64,000 nucleotides of DNA from Streptomyces venezuelae (lineage in GTDB: Bacteria; Actinomycetota; Actinomycetes; Streptomycetales; Streptomycetaceae). This document shows, in pieces, positions 1-7,788 of this stretch (positions are counted from its first letter, which is position 1; every line of letters starts with the position of its first letter). The translations under genes and the position numbers were made by a program. The stretch spans positions 1,922,001-1,986,000 of the forward strand of contig NZ_CP029192.1 of the NCBI RefSeq assembly GCF_008642315.1, written 5' to 3'. The notes below the pieces were generated by a model. The model made no database searches, was not told where the DNA came from, and saw nothing but the letters and a program-made list of their open reading frames with translations.

Positions 1-320
1 GTGACGTGCAGCTGCTTCGGTTCGAGGTCGGCCGCCGGGAACGGGCAGGCGTCGACGATCGCCTTCAGATAGGCGTGGTCGCGGACGAGGACGTCGACGG
101 CGAAGCCGAAGTGCTCCTCGATGGCGGCGCGCAGGACGGCGGCCCATGACTCCTCGTCGCCGCCTTCCGCCGTGAAGACCGCGTTGCCGCTCTGCAGATA
201 CGTCCGTACGCCGCCGTGCCCGAGCCCTTCGAGGAGGGTGCGCAGCTCGGCCATCGGCACCTTCTTGTGGCCGCTCACATTGATGCCGCGCAGCAGCGCC
301 GCGTATGTCTTGATCGCCAT
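1..320 (-). CDS. DUF1697 family protein (3' end cut by window edge)
   Basis: The 106 visible residues begin MAIKTYAALLRGINVSG, followed by a stretch with VPMAELRTLLEGLG and TYLQSGNAVF. This is the characteristic N-terminal pattern of DUF1697 proteins (usually about 180 residues), whose biochemical function is unknown. The C-terminal part lies beyond the left edge. The ATG at 318-320 is the obvious start. The gene is followed on its upstream side by the convergent-free terminator of the neighbouring protease, so it is probably a single-gene transcript. Family assignment rests on the N-terminal motif only. Confidence 0.75.
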   Translation of the reverse strand, partial: MAIKTYAALLRGINVSGHKKVPMAELRTLLEGLGHGGVRTYLQSGNAVFTAEGGDEESWAAVLRAAIEEHFGFAVDVLVRDHAYLKAIVDACPFPAADLEPKQLHV

Positions 321-366
321 ACGCCCACGATATGCCGGACGCGCCAGGATGGACGTGCAGGACGAA

Positions 367-405
367 GCGGCCGCCGTGCCCCGTGGGGGTGGGCACGACG
401 GCCGC
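367..405 (-). terminator. Hairpin terminator of the subtilisin-like protease gene
   Basis: A 15-bp arm (367-381, GCGGCCGCCGTGCCC) pairs with 391-405 with one mismatch across a 9-base loop. It begins about 20 bases past the protease stop codon (426-428). There is no clear U-tract, which is usual for Streptomyces terminators. Confidence 0.7.
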
Positions 406-425
406 GGCTCAGTGGGGCGGCGAGA

Positions 426-1634
426 TTACTCGACGACCTTCAGGAGCTTGTTGGGCGTGCCCTCGCTCGGGTTGGAGATCTTGTCCGGGGTCGCGCCATC
501 GGTCAGGGCCTTGGCGACGTCCGCGGGCTTGGCGTCCGGGTGGGCGGCGACGTAGACGGCGGCGGCGCCGACGACGTGCGGGGTGGCCATCGACGTACCG
601 GAGATCGTGTTGGTGGCGTCGTCACCGGTGTTCCAGGCGGACGTGATGTCCGAGCCCGGGGCGTAGATGTCCACGACGGAGCCGTAGTTGGAGAAGTCCG
701 ACTGCTCGTCGTCCTTGGTGGAGGAGGCGACCGTGATGGCGTCCTTCACGCGGGCCGGGGAGCCCTGGGAGGCGTCGGTCGACTCGTTGCCCGCGGCCAC
801 CGCGAAGGTGACGCCGGAGTCGATCGACTTCTGGACGGCCGCGTCGAGCGCTTCGTCCGCGCCGCCGCCGAGGCTCATGTTGGCGACCGAGGGACCCTTG
901 TGGTTCTTGGTGACCCAGTCGATGCCCGCGACGACCTGCTCGGTGGTGCCCGAACCCTGGTCGTCCAGGACACGGACGGCGACGATCTTCGCCTTCTTGG
1001 CGACGCCGTGGGCGTCACCCGCGATGGTGCCGGCGACGTGCGTGCCGTGGCCGTTGCCGTCGTCGGCGTTGTCGTCGTTGTCGACGGCGTCGAAGCCGGA
1101 GGTGGCGCGGCCGCCGAAGTCCTTGTGGCTGACGCGGACGCCGGTGTCGATGACGTACGCGGTCGCGCCCTCACCGGCGGCGTCGGGGTACGTGTACTTC
1201 TTGTCCGCGGCGGTGTCCGCCTGGTCGATGCGGTCCAGGCCCCACGACGGCGGGTTGTCCTGGGTGGCGTCGATGCTGAACTTCTTCGACTGGACGACCT
1301 TGCCGACGGTCGGGTCGGCGGCGAGGCGCTTGGCCTCGGTCTCGGTCAGGCCCTTGGCGGAGAACCCGTTGATCGCCGAGGAGTAGTTGCGCTTCAGCTC
1401 GCCGCCGTACTCCTTGGCGAGGTCGGACTTGGCGCCCTTGTCGGCCTTCTCGTCGAGCATCACGATGTAGCTGCCGGCGACGGCGCCCTTGGCGTCGAGG
1501 CCGTACACCTTGCCCTCGGCGGGGGTGGCCGCACCGGCGAAGGAGGTCGCGAAGACGGTGACACCGACCGCGGTGGCGGCGGTGGCTATCGCGGCGGTGA
1601 GCTTCATCGTGCGGGCACGCTTGTGAGTTGCCAT
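426..1634 (-). CDS. Secreted S8 (subtilisin-like) serine protease with I9 propeptide
   Basis: The 402-residue protein has a signal peptide (basic start, hydrophobic core to about residue 33, AGA-A cleavage region). A propeptide of the inhibitor-I9 type follows (about 55-125), then a subtilase catalytic domain from about 155. All catalytic residues are visible: Asp163 in VIDTGV, His196 in GHGTHVAG, oxyanion Asn283 in AAGNES and Ser348 in GTSMATPH. The size and order match the proteinase K-like secreted proteases common in Streptomyces, which degrade extracellular protein. The ATG is preceded by a good GAGGAG Shine-Dalgarno, and the gene is monocistronic with its own terminator. The propeptide should be removed by autoprocessing. 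Confidence 0.93.
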   Translation of the reverse strand: MATHKRARTMKLTAAIATAATAVGVTVFATSFAGAATPAEGKVYGLDAKGAVAGSYIVMLDEKADKGAKSDLAKEYGGELKRNYSSAINGFSAKGLTETEAKRLAADPTVGKVVQSKKFSIDATQDNPPSWGLDRIDQADTAADKKYTYPDAAGEGATAYVIDTGVRVSHKDFGGRATSGFDAVDNDDNADDGNGHGTHVAGTIAGDAHGVAKKAKIVAVRVLDDQGSGTTEQVVAGIDWVTKNHKGPSVANMSLGGGADEALDAAVQKSIDSGVTFAVAAGNESTDASQGSPARVKDAITVASSTKDDEQSDFSNYGSVVDIYAPGSDITSAWNTGDDATNTISGTSMATPHVVGAAAVYVAAHPDAKPADVAKALTDGATPDKISNPSEGTPNKLLKVVE

Positions 1635-1930
1635 GAAGAGGGATCTCCTCAGTGCTGTGTGGGGGGATGTGGGGGGATTTATTCAGCTGTCGCCCAAGGC
1701 GCCGCCGTGACAACAAGTTCGTTGCGACAGCCCTTGCGGCCCGGAAGATCTCCGGGTGTTGGGACGAAACACTGTCCGATTGACGCGCGCAGATCAATAC
1801 CTTCATACAGCTGTGACTTGTTCAACAAGGTTCCGTAATAACAAACCGACTCGCTAGCGACGGAACGGACATCCCGGGCCACATTGCCCCCAACTCGCGG
1901 TAACACAAGGCGCTTTGCGCCACATGCGCA
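1635..1930. promoter_or_regulatory. Gene-free 5' region of the protease gene
   Basis: The roughly 300 bases upstream of the protease contain no believable gene. They include a perfect 13-base palindrome at 1817-1829 and a second inverted repeat CCGGA-AGATC-TCCGG at 1741-1755. The lower G+C around 1800-1850 suits a promoter region. No confident -35/-10 pair could be fixed. Confidence 0.45.
1817..1829. promoter_or_regulatory. Perfect palindrome CTTGTTCAACAAG, possible operator
   Basis: Six-base arms flank one central base. The palindrome lies 183 bases upstream of the protease start, in AT-richer DNA. It looks like a homodimeric regulator site, but no regulator is encoded next to it, so the assignment is tentative. 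Confidence 0.35.
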
Positions 1931-1967
1931 ACGCCGGGCCGGCTGGAGAGTCCAGCCCGCCCGGCGT
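1931..1967 (-). terminator. Strong hairpin terminator after the phosphatidyltransferase gene
   Basis: A 17-bp stem (1931-1947 with 1951-1967, one C-C mismatch) closes on a 3-base loop GAG. It starts 22 bases past the stop codon of the CDP-alcohol phosphatidyltransferase gene. This is the strongest hairpin I found in the window. Confidence 0.8.
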
Positions 1968-1989
1968 CGGAATCGCGTGCGTACGCGGG

Positions 1990-2991
1990 TCAGGCCGCGG
2001 TCACGACTTTCTGCTCCTCGAAGGAGTCGATGGTCCGCGTGAAGTCACGCGTCGACAGAAGCAGCTTGTAGATGATGGCGAGTTCGAAGACCAGAAGGAG
2101 TGCCCCGGAGACGATCGTCACGGGCATCACCGCGTCGAAGAGCGGGCCGATCATGAAGACGCCCATCTGGAATTCGATTCCGCTCACCAGGTGCGCGCGA
2201 ATACGGTGGCGCAGCAGGAAGGAGCGCACCCGCAGATAAGCGGGGAACTTCTGCCGGAACTCCTGGTGGAGGTCGATCACCTGGGCCTTGGGCTTCGGCG
2301 CGGCCTCCGCGTCCGCCTCGGCGCCGACGGTGTCGTCCGACGGCTGCTGGACGTAACCCACCGCCTCGCCCGCGGCCCGCTGAAGGTCCTGCTCGATGTC
2401 CGCCGACGGGTTGTCCCGCAGCAGGTCCTCCATGAAGGCGAGCTCCGCCTCGTTCTGCGCGCGCCGCGCGGCCCGCATGCGCGCCTTGATCTGCTTGCGC
2501 ATGGTGTGCCGGATCTTGAAGATCTCCAGCGAGTTGATGTAGCGCAGGGTGTCGAGCGCGACGACGCCGAGGGCGAGCCAGATGTAGAAGGTGTCGCCGG
2601 TGCGGTCGTACTGACCCCACATGAGCGCCACACCGCACACCATCACCCGGATGCGGTCGAAGACGAAGTCCAGCCAGGCGCCGAAGACGGAGCCCTGCCC
2701 GGTGAGGCGGGCGAGCTTGCCGTCCATGCAGTCGAAGATGAAGCTGAAGTGGTAGATGACCGCGCCGAGGGCGAGCCACTTCCAGTCGCCGAACGCGAAG
2801 CACGCCGCCGATCCGAGGCCGAGGATGAACGCGCCCCAGGTGATCTGGTTGGGCGTGACACGCGTCCGCATCGCGGTGAACCGCACGAGCGGCGTGGCGA
2901 CCGGGTCGACCAGCAACACGGTCCACCACGCGTCGCGCTTCTTCTCGGTGATGCGACGCACCTCGGCGAGGGGCGGTATGTCTCGACGCAT
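1990..2991 (-). CDS. CDP-alcohol phosphatidyltransferase family membrane protein
   Basis: The 333-residue protein carries the complete family signature D-x2-D-G-x2-A-R-x8-G-x3-D-x3-D at residues 87-112 (Asp87, Asp90, Asp108 and Asp112 as metal ligands). Several hydrophobic membrane segments flank it, and two more lie near the C-terminus. A charged, Ala/Glu/Arg-rich cytoplasmic stretch of about 110 residues sits between the two membrane halves, which is longer than in the minimal enzymes. The family transfers a phosphoalcohol from a CDP-alcohol in the membrane, but which alcohol this member uses cannot be told. The ATG at 2989-2991 has an AGGAAG about 11 bases upstream. The gene is monocistronic with a strong terminator. 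Confidence 0.85.
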   Translation of the reverse strand: MRRDIPPLAEVRRITEKKRDAWWTVLLVDPVATPLVRFTAMRTRVTPNQITWGAFILGLGSAACFAFGDWKWLALGAVIYHFSFIFDCMDGKLARLTGQGSVFGAWLDFVFDRIRVMVCGVALMWGQYDRTGDTFYIWLALGVVALDTLRYINSLEIFKIRHTMRKQIKARMRAARRAQNEAELAFMEDLLRDNPSADIEQDLQRAAGEAVGYVQQPSDDTVGAEADAEAAPKPKAQVIDLHQEFRQKFPAYLRVRSFLLRHRIRAHLVSGIEFQMGVFMIGPLFDAVMPVTIVSGALLLVFELAIIYKLLLSTRDFTRTIDSFEEQKVVTAA

Positions 2992-3140
2992 GGGGGTTCA
3001 ACTTCCTGGCGTTCGGCGAAAGTTCATCTCACGCTAGGAAGTGGTTGGGCAGGAGAACAAGATCTGGCGTGTACAACCTTTGGCCGGGGGTATCAGTCAA
3101 CCTTTCAGGGTGAGTCAATGGCCCTTCCAGCATGGTGCCG

Positions 3141-3164
3141 CGTTACCTGAGCGTTACCGAATGA
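3141..3164. promoter_or_regulatory. Direct repeats GTTACC at 11-base spacing (PHO-box-like)
   Basis: GTTACCTGAGC is followed directly by GTTACCGAATG, an 11-base period that resembles Streptomyces PhoP direct repeats (consensus GTTCACC). Related CGTTA copies follow at 3171 and 3194. The site lies in the 266-base gap upstream of the phosphatidyltransferase gene. The C is missing from each GTTCACC core, so the match is imperfect. Confidence 0.3.
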
Positions 3165-3257
3165 CCGCTCCGTTATCCAATCGCGTCACGGAGCGTTACG
3201 CATGCCCCGAGGGGTGGCCCCTCCACTGCCCGAAGAGGCAGCTTTCGGCTGCATCCC

Positions 3258-4460
3258 TCAGCGCTTCGGCAGTTCCGCCTCGATGAGGTCCGCCGCCTGC
3301 TTCGTACCGCCCTCCGCGGCCATCGCGTCCTTGATCTCCCCGAGCCTACGGGCCACCTCGGGGTCGTCCACCAGCGCGAGGACGGCCTCACGCAACGCCT
3401 CGGCGGTGGCGTCCTCCATCGGGAGGTGCCGGGCCACGCCGAGCCCTTGGAGCATGTCGGCGTTGCCGAACTGGTCGACGGCCTGCGGCACGGCCACCAT
3501 CGGTGTCGCGGTGGCGAGCCCTTCCTGGCTGCCACCCGCGCCGGCGTGCGTGATGAACGCGTCCGCCTTCTTGAGGATCGCGAGCTGCGGAACCCACGGG
3601 TGCACCTCCACGTTCCCCGGCAGCTCGCCGAGCTCGGCCGGGTCGACGTGCCGGCCGACCTGGAGCACCACGTGCCATCCGGGCAGGCCGCCGAAGGCCT
3701 CGGCACACGCGCGGTAGAAACCGGGCTGCTTGGTGAAGGCCGAGCCGAGCGAGACGAGCAGCACCTTCTCGGCGTCGGCGGGCCGCTCCCACTCCCCCTG
3801 CGCCGCCCGGTCGCCCTGGCAGGCGCCGACGAACGTGTGCACGCTCTCGTCGACCCGGTCGGCGTGCGGCTGCAGCGCCTTCGGGATCAGCACGAGTGAG
3901 CGCGGCGGGCGGCCGACGAAGGGGTCGGGGTGCTGGGTGACGCCGTTCTCCGCCAGCCACGCGCGGAAGCGCGCGTAGTACGCCTTGCCGCGTTCGGTCT
4001 TCTTCAGCTCCGCGTACATCGGCTCGGCGACCTCCTCCTCGTAACCGTCCCAGGCGACGAGGTTCGGCGAGAGCGAGATCTCGGGGACGCCCCAGCGGCG
4101 GGCGAGGACGCGGGCCGGATAGGAGGTGATGTCGTGCAGGACGAGGTCGGGCTCGTCGCCCTCATAGGCGCGGGCCAGCTCGGGCAGGACGGTGATCGCG
4201 TCGGTGAGGAACGGTTCGATGTTGTCGATCAGCTCGGTGCCCCACGCCTCCGGGTCGGCGTCCGGGGAAGGCAGCGTCGTGATGTAGGGCCGCGGCTCGG
4301 CGCCGGTCTCGGCGACCTTCTCCGCGAAGGCGTGCGGAACGGCGTACGTGGCGCGGTGACCGCGTGCGACCAGCTCACGGATCACTTCGAGGCTCGGGTT
4401 GACGTGCCCGTGGGCGGCGATCGAGAACATGGCGATGTGGGCGGGCCGGGATGAGGTCAT
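3258..4460 (-). CDS. mgt: OleD-like macrolide glycosyltransferase (GT1, MGT family)
   Basis: The 400-residue protein is very close to Streptomyces antibioticus OleD as I remember it. Shared features are the N-terminal [20 protein letters not shown] (His17 aligns with the catalytic base His), [23 protein letters not shown] and the nucleotide-sugar site [18 protein letters not shown]. OleD/Mgt enzymes transfer glucose from UDP-glucose onto macrolide hydroxyls in the cytoplasm, inactivating the drug, and are notably promiscuous. No macrolide biosynthesis genes are nearby, so a resistance/detoxification role is more likely than biosynthesis. A perfect 14-base palindrome sits 19 bases upstream of the start, suggesting drug- or ligand-responsive repression. 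Confidence 0.92.
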   Translation of the reverse strand: MTSSRPAHIAMFSIAAHGHVNPSLEVIRELVARGHRATYAVPHAFAEKVAETGAEPRPYITTLPSPDADPEAWGTELIDNIEPFLTDAITVLPELARAYEGDEPDLVLHDITSYPARVLARRWGVPEISLSPNLVAWDGYEEEVAEPMYAELKKTERGKAYYARFRAWLAENGVTQHPDPFVGRPPRSLVLIPKALQPHADRVDESVHTFVGACQGDRAAQGEWERPADAEKVLLVSLGSAFTKQPGFYRACAEAFGGLPGWHVVLQVGRHVDPAELGELPGNVEVHPWVPQLAILKKADAFITHAGAGGSQEGLATATPMVAVPQAVDQFGNADMLQGLGVARHLPMEDATAEALREAVLALVDDPEVARRLGEIKDAMAAEGGTKQAADLIEAELPKR

Positions 4461-4478
4461 GCCGGAACACTAAACGAG

Positions 4479-4492
4479 ACGAGACGTCTCGT
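4479..4492. promoter_or_regulatory. Perfect palindrome ACGAGACGTCTCGT, TetR-type operator candidate
   Basis: The 14-base perfect dyad lies between the glycosyltransferase start (4460) and the 3' end of the MarR gene (4513). An extra ACGAG copy precedes it on the left. Its position directly over the expected promoter of the glycosyltransferase gene suggests repression. The length and symmetry fit TetR-family sites, but no TetR gene is in the window. Confidence 0.55.
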
Positions 4493-4512
4493 GCAACCCT
4501 GTGCCGAGATCT

Positions 4513-4980
4513 CTACGCCAGACCCTCGCCGCCATCAACCGCCTCGTTGTAACGGAGCAGATAGCCGGCGAACCGCTCCAGGTCCTCCCCGCTCCACCCC
4601 GCGAGCCGCCCCCGGAAGGCGACCCGCCGCGCCTCGCCGACCTGCGCGAGGACCTCGTCGCCCCGCTCGGTGAGGTGCAGCACGTGCACCCGCTGATCGG
4701 CCGGGTCGGGCCGCCGCTCGACGAGCCCGACCTTCTCCAGCGCCCCGACCTGCCGGCTGATCGTCGACTTGTCGAGCGTGTAGTGCGCGGCCAGATCGGT
4801 GGCGCGGCAGCCGCCCTGGTGCTCGAGGTGGCTGAGCAGGGTGAAGGACACGAGCGAGAGCTCGGGGTGCATGCGTGCGGCGGTGGCGCGCGCCCGCCGG
4901 GCGAACGCGGTCATCTCCCGCTGGATGACCTCGATGGACGCGTCCCGGATTGCGGGCGCACCCCTGTCTCGATCGGTCAC
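4513..4980 (-). CDS. MarR-family transcriptional regulator
   Basis: The protein has 155 residues from a GTG start at 4978-4980, which is preceded by GGGAG at a good distance. The upstream in-frame extension has no such site and crosses the operator region, so I rejected it. The winged-helix is visible: TDLAAHYTLDKSTISRQV as the recognition region, then LVERRPDPADQRVHVLHLT as the wing with the Asp/Arg pair typical of MarR. It is divergent from a membrane transport gene, and two palindromes in the gap are its likely binding sites, so autoregulation and control of that gene are probable. The ligand is unknown. Confidence 0.88.
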   Translation of the reverse strand: MTDRDRGAPAIRDASIEVIQREMTAFARRARATAARMHPELSLVSFTLLSHLEHQGGCRATDLAAHYTLDKSTISRQVGALEKVGLVERRPDPADQRVHVLHLTERGDEVLAQVGEARRVAFRGRLAGWSGEDLERFAGYLLRYNEAVDGGEGLA

Positions 4981-5002
4981 GATTTCTCCCTCTCCATGAA
5001 TG

Positions 5003-5042
5003 GTTGTAGAGTACAACATCGTAGAGAGTTGTATATACCAAC
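5003..5042. promoter_or_regulatory. Pair of MarR-type palindromes between divergent genes
   Basis: GTTGTA-GAG-TACAAC (5003-5017) and GTTGTATATACCAAC (5028-5042, near-perfect dyad) share GTTG...CAAC ends. Their centres are 25 bases apart. They fill the 91-base gap between the MarR gene and the divergent membrane protein gene, in unusually AT-rich DNA. I infer two dimers binding on about the same face of the helix. Confidence 0.65.
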
Positions 5043-5071
5043 TACCTTTCGACCGTGTCCGGAGACGCTCC

Positions 5072-6166
5072 ATGTCCGCCACCGCGGAAACCCCACCCCG
5101 ACTGCGCGACGCCCTGCGCCACGTCCTCCTCCACCTCGTCACACCGCTGCTGATGTGCCTCGGCATGGGCCTGGCGTACATGGGCGCGTTCGTGACGCCC
5201 GAACCCAACGACATGCCGGTCGCCGTCGTCGGATCGGGCCAGCAGACCCAGGTCCTGGCCCAGAACATCAAGGACAAGGCGGGCGACGCACTGGACGTGC
5301 GCACGCTCGCCGACCGCGAGCAGGCGGTCGACGCGCTGAAGTCCCTCGACATCGCCGGCGCCTATGTCCCCGACGCGAAGTCGCCCGAGCTGATCGTGGC
5401 CACCGCCGGTTCCGACATGAGCGCCACGGCGGCCCAGAAGCTCTTCACCCCGATGGCCGCGGAGCAGGGCCTGCCGCTCAAGGTCACGGACGTGGCGCCG
5501 CCCGTCGAGGACGACCCCACGGGCCAGGGCCTGTTCTTCCTGCTCGTCGCCGTGAGCATCGGCTCGTACGCGTCGGTCGCCGTGCTCGGCGCGGCGGGGG
5601 CGGGCCTGCGGATGCGGGCCAGGGCGGGACTCGTCGTGGGGGTCTCCTTCGCCGTCAGCCTGATCGGCGCGGCACTCGCGGGCCCGATCTTCCACCTGGC
5701 GCACCACGGCCTGTGGGGCGTGTGGGCCATGGCGTGGCTGTACGCGGCGGGGATCCTCTTCATCGGCCTCGGCCTGCACACGTTCCTGAAACGCTGGACG
5801 ACGCTGGCGATGATGGTGCTCTTCGTGATGCTCAACTTCACGACGTCCGGCGGCCTGTTCAAGCCCGAGCTGCAGAACGGCTTCTTCGGCTCCCTGCACG
5901 CCTTCTGGAACGGCGCGGGCTTCGTCGAGGGCATCCGCAGCCACCTGTACTTCGGCGGCCAGGGGCTCGGTCAGCACGTGTGGACGCTGGCCGGCTGGCT
6001 GGTGCTCGGCCTGCTCGTCGTCACCGTAGCGGCCCTCTGGGAACGACGACACCGCCCCCTCCCGGCCCCTGCCACCGCCCGGCACGCGGCACGCGCCCAC
6101 GAGCGGGAGGCGCATGAGGCCCAGGAGGCCCAGGAGGAGGAGATGGAGGAGTCGGTCGCGGTGTGA
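5072..6166 (+). CDS. ABC-2/YhgE-Pip-like multi-TM membrane protein
   Basis: The 364-residue protein has one N-terminal membrane segment, an extracytoplasmic domain (about 45-160) and then about five membrane segments from residue 165. It ends in a Glu/Ala-rich cytoplasmic tail (HEREAHEAQEAQEEEMEES). This architecture matches ABC-2 type permeases and YhgE/Pip proteins. No ATP-binding partner lies beside it. It is divergent from the MarR gene with shared operators, so it is probably the regulated target, perhaps a drug or lipid efflux component. The ATG at 5072 follows GGAGACGCTCC. The exact substrate is unknown. Confidence 0.7.
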   Translation: MSATAETPPRLRDALRHVLLHLVTPLLMCLGMGLAYMGAFVTPEPNDMPVAVVGSGQQTQVLAQNIKDKAGDALDVRTLADREQAVDALKSLDIAGAYVPDAKSPELIVATAGSDMSATAAQKLFTPMAAEQGLPLKVTDVAPPVEDDPTGQGLFFLLVAVSIGSYASVAVLGAAGAGLRMRARAGLVVGVSFAVSLIGAALAGPIFHLAHHGLWGVWAMAWLYAAGILFIGLGLHTFLKRWTTLAMMVLFVMLNFTTSGGLFKPELQNGFFGSLHAFWNGAGFVEGIRSHLYFGGQGLGQHVWTLAGWLVLGLLVVTVAALWERRHRPLPAPATARHAARAHEREAHEAQEAQEEEMEESVAV

Positions 6167-6231
6167 CTCCTCCCACCGGGGGGCGTCCCGGCCGGGATCA
6201 CGTCCCGGCCGGAGTCACGTCCCGGCCGGAG

Positions 6232-7788
6232 TCACGTCCCGCAGGTGTAGTCCTCGGACGGCAGCTTCCCGGTCAACAGGTAGTCGTTGACCGCCTTGTC
6301 GGCGCAGGCGTTGGAGTAGCCGGTGAACACCGCGTGGGTGCGGGCCGGGACGGTCACCAGCTTCGAACCGCGCATCGCCTTGTGCATGCCGAGGCCCTGC
6401 TCGTACGTGGTGCGGGTGTCCCCCGTGGCCTGGATCTGGAGCACGGGCAGGTCGCTGGAGATCTTGGTGGGCGACTCGCTCGGCTTCGTCCTCCACCAGC
6501 CGCACGGCATCGGCGCGTTGTGGAAGGGACCGAACACGGGCTGCTTCGGCCGGGCCTTCTCGATGGCCTTGCGGTACCATTCGGCGTTGCCCGGCACGGT
6601 GCTGTCGGCGCACAGGACGGCCAGGGTGGAGGCGTAGTCCCTGGCGGTGCCCGTCTCGTCCGTGCGGAACATGGCGCCGAGGAGCCCGGCAAGACGCTCC
6701 GACGGCTCGACGGAGCGGCCGGCCGCGGCGTCGACGAGCAGCCGCAGCGTGCGCGTGTACTCGGCGTTGTCGACGTCGTCCGTACCGAGGACATAGAGGA
6801 TGAGCGGCAGCGACTCGTGGTCGAGCCGGTCACCGCCGATCTCGATCGGCCGCTGCGCGGCCCGGCGGACCAGCCCTTCCACCGTGGCCCGCACGGCGGC
6901 GGGCGTCTTCCCCAGGTGGTACTCGGCGTCACGCGGCGCGGCCCACCGCGCCACGTCGTCGAGCGCCTTCTCGTTGGCCGGGCCCATGGCCTGGAACATC
7001 TTGAGGCCGTAGTCGCTGGGGTTCATGGCGCTGTCGAGGACGAGCCGGTCCACCTTGCCGGGGAACATGTTCGCGTAGACCGCGCCCAGATAGGTTCCGT
7101 ACGACTGGCCGAACCAGGACGTCTTCCGCTCGCCGAGCGCGCCGCGTATGACGTCCACGTCCCGTGCGATGTTGCGCGTCGAGTAGTGGGCGAGCCGGTC
7201 ACCGTACTTCTCGCCGCACTTGCGCGCGTCGTCCACCGACTTCTTCGCCACCCGGTCGAACGAGGCACGGTCGAAGCCCACCCCCCGGAACCAGGACATG
7301 CCGTCGAGACCGCAGTCGAGCGGTGAACTCTCGCCGAGGCCGCGGGTGTCCATGCCGATGACGTCGTACGCGGCAGCCACGCGCGGCGTCATCTTGGCCC
7401 GCAGCTGCGCGGGCATCCCGAGCCCGTGGCCACCGGGCCCGCCGGGGTTGGTCTGGATGATGCCGCGTCGCTCACGTTCCGAACCCGTCGCCTTCATGCG
7501 CGAGACGGTGAGGGAGAGGGTGGGACCCTTCGGCGCGGTGTAGTCGAGCGGGACGACGACCTTCGCGCACCGCGTGCCGGTCTTGGTCAGCTCGGGGTCC
7601 TTGCACGGGCCCCAGTCGAGGCGCTGCTGGTAGTAGCGGTCGAGTCCCTTCAGGGTGGTCGTGTACGCGGCGGTGTCGGCCGGCACGGTCGCCTTCGCGC
7701 AGCCGGTCACCCCGGCGGCCAGGGCGAGGGTGGCGGCGACGGCGAGCAGGGCGGTACGGGGGTTGGTGGTGCGGGGTGCGGTGTTCAT
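6232..7788 (-). CDS. Secreted lipoprotein alpha/beta-hydrolase (TAP-like peptidase family)
   Basis: The protein has 518 residues from the ATG that overlaps the upstream transporter stop codon (ATGA). It has a lipoprotein signal with Cys30 in VTGC. The alpha/beta-hydrolase fold shows TNPGGPGGHG as oxyanion loop, GMDTRGLGES and the nucleophile elbow GQSYG (Ser229). The C-terminal TAP-like domain carries the Asp (QATGDTRTTYEQG) and His (THAVFTG) of the triad. Relatives are tripeptidyl aminopeptidases such as SlpD/SlpE-type proteins of Streptomyces, acting outside the membrane on peptides or esters. Translational coupling to the MMPL gene suggests a joint role in export and processing of one compound. 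Confidence 0.87.
   Translation of the reverse strand: MNTAPRTTNPRTALLAVAATLALAAGVTGCAKATVPADTAAYTTTLKGLDRYYQQRLDWGPCKDPELTKTGTRCAKVVVPLDYTAPKGPTLSLTVSRMKATGSERERRGIIQTNPGGPGGHGLGMPAQLRAKMTPRVAAAYDVIGMDTRGLGESSPLDCGLDGMSWFRGVGFDRASFDRVAKKSVDDARKCGEKYGDRLAHYSTRNIARDVDVIRGALGERKTSWFGQSYGTYLGAVYANMFPGKVDRLVLDSAMNPSDYGLKMFQAMGPANEKALDDVARWAAPRDAEYHLGKTPAAVRATVEGLVRRAAQRPIEIGGDRLDHESLPLILYVLGTDDVDNAEYTRTLRLLVDAAAGRSVEPSERLAGLLGAMFRTDETGTARDYASTLAVLCADSTVPGNAEWYRKAIEKARPKQPVFGPFHNAPMPCGWWRTKPSESPTKISSDLPVLQIQATGDTRTTYEQGLGMHKAMRGSKLVTVPARTHAVFTGYSNACADKAVNDYLLTGKLPSEDYTCGT

Noticed and set aside
216..1838. A long plus-strand reading frame opposite the protease gene
   Set aside because: Its translation is Arg/Gly/Val-rich without any family signal, and the minus strand carries a complete catalytic triad and signal peptide. 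It is a G+C-driven shadow.
1915..3150. A 411-residue plus-strand frame over the phosphatidyltransferase
   Set aside because: It crosses a strong terminator and an intergenic region and has an unnatural His/Arg/Glu composition. The minus-strand protein has the exact family signature.
4981..5352. N-terminal extension of the MarR protein
   Set aside because: It would run through the two operator palindromes and into the divergent gene, and the GTG at 4980 has a proper ribosome site.
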